A DNA stretch of 64,000 nucleotides. It comes from Bacteroidales bacterium (GTDB lineage Bacteria > Bacteroidota > Bacteroidia > Bacteroidales > WCHB1-69). The position numbers and the translations under genes are program-made. The notes beneath the pieces were generated by a model. The model saw only the letters and a program-made list of their open reading frames with translations. It was not told the origin of the DNA and ran no database searches. Where the stretch lies: positions 1-64,000 of the forward strand of contig JAFTCA010000041.1 in assembly GCA_017454945.1 (NCBI GenBank). The letters run 5' to 3'. This document shows, piece after piece, positions 63,830 through 64,000 of this stretch (the first letter of the stretch is position 1; each line of letters opens with the position of its first letter).

Positions 63830-64000
63830 ATGATAAAAATAGAAAACATGGATTTCGGTTATGTCAAAAACCGGATGTTATTCCAAGACTTGAATTTGAC
63901 GATGGAGAAGGGGCATGTCTATGGCTTGTTGGGCAAAAACGGTGCCGGCAAGACCACATTGCTCAAAATTATGTCGGGACTTCGTTTCCCTCTTAATGGT
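63830..64000 (+). CDS. ABC transporter ATP-binding protein, partial (first 57 codons)
   Basis: MIKIENMDFGYVKNRMLFQD then Walker A LLGKNGAGKTTLLKIMSGL. Cut by the end of the window. The short N-terminus and the operator just upstream fit a YtrB-type ATPase under GntR control. Confidence 0.9.
   Translation, partial: MIKIENMDFGYVKNRMLFQDLNLTMEKGHVYGLLGKNGAGKTTLLKIMSGLRFPLNG

Overview
The window is a piece of a Bacteroidota chromosome, most likely order Bacteroidales. The grounds are: promoters of the TAnnTTTG (-7) type, the type IX secretion translocon SprA next to ruvA, a C-terminal T9SS sorting domain, FISUMP-domain surface proteins, paired DUF1573 proteins, and few Shine-Dalgarno sites. I cannot name genus or species from the sequence.

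Bases 1 to about 28075 are the late half of a Mu-like, contractile-tailed (myovirus) prophage. Its transposase and left end lie outside the window. Order: (a) 35-1353 (+), the end of an early/middle operon with a DUF4406 protein and a small protein resembling DnaA domain IV; (b) 9516 down to 1350 (-), DNA packaging and head completion: small and large terminase, gp36-like protein, DUF935 portal, MuF head protein with a C-terminal nuclease-like toxin domain, an SppA/SDH-type serine protease, and head-tail completion proteins; (c) 9709-27952 (+), prohead protease/scaffold, decoration, major capsid, lysis genes, sheath, tube, tail chaperones, tape measure, baseplate and fibres. The two late operons diverge from 9517-9708. 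Three genes run against operon (c), each with its own promoter-like -7 box, and look like morons: a small membrane protein, a secreted DUF6150-like protein and a four-helix-bundle protein. Heptamer TTAAAAG arrays sit at gene junctions and often supply the last codons and stop of the gene before them.

The phage right end (two 15-bp direct repeats 23 bp apart, 28036-28073) abuts the signal peptide of a host repeat protein, so the phage seems to have integrated at that gene's start. Next come a FISUMP surface protein and two AT-rich genes (a zinc-binding protein and an FRG-domain protein).

From 35743 on is host housekeeping: ccsA; bglX-lpxK-PNP; yidC, a LuxC-like acyl-CoA reductase and a T9SS cargo protein; tmRNA (ssrA); two DUF1573 proteins; aroQ-ftsB/divIC; glyA; a long co-directional run ruvA-sprA-nfnAB-type oxidoreductase-DUF4292-queG-kdsD-pssA-LOG; and the first 57 codons of an ABC transporter ATPase behind a 9-bp inverted-repeat operator.

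The most notable observation is a canonical -1 ribosomal frameshift signal at the end of the portal gene (slippery TTTTTTC, 6-nt spacer, perfect 7-bp stem). It would fuse the portal to the MuF-toxin protein, which has no ATG, GTG or TTG start of its own upstream of a much shorter GTG start.
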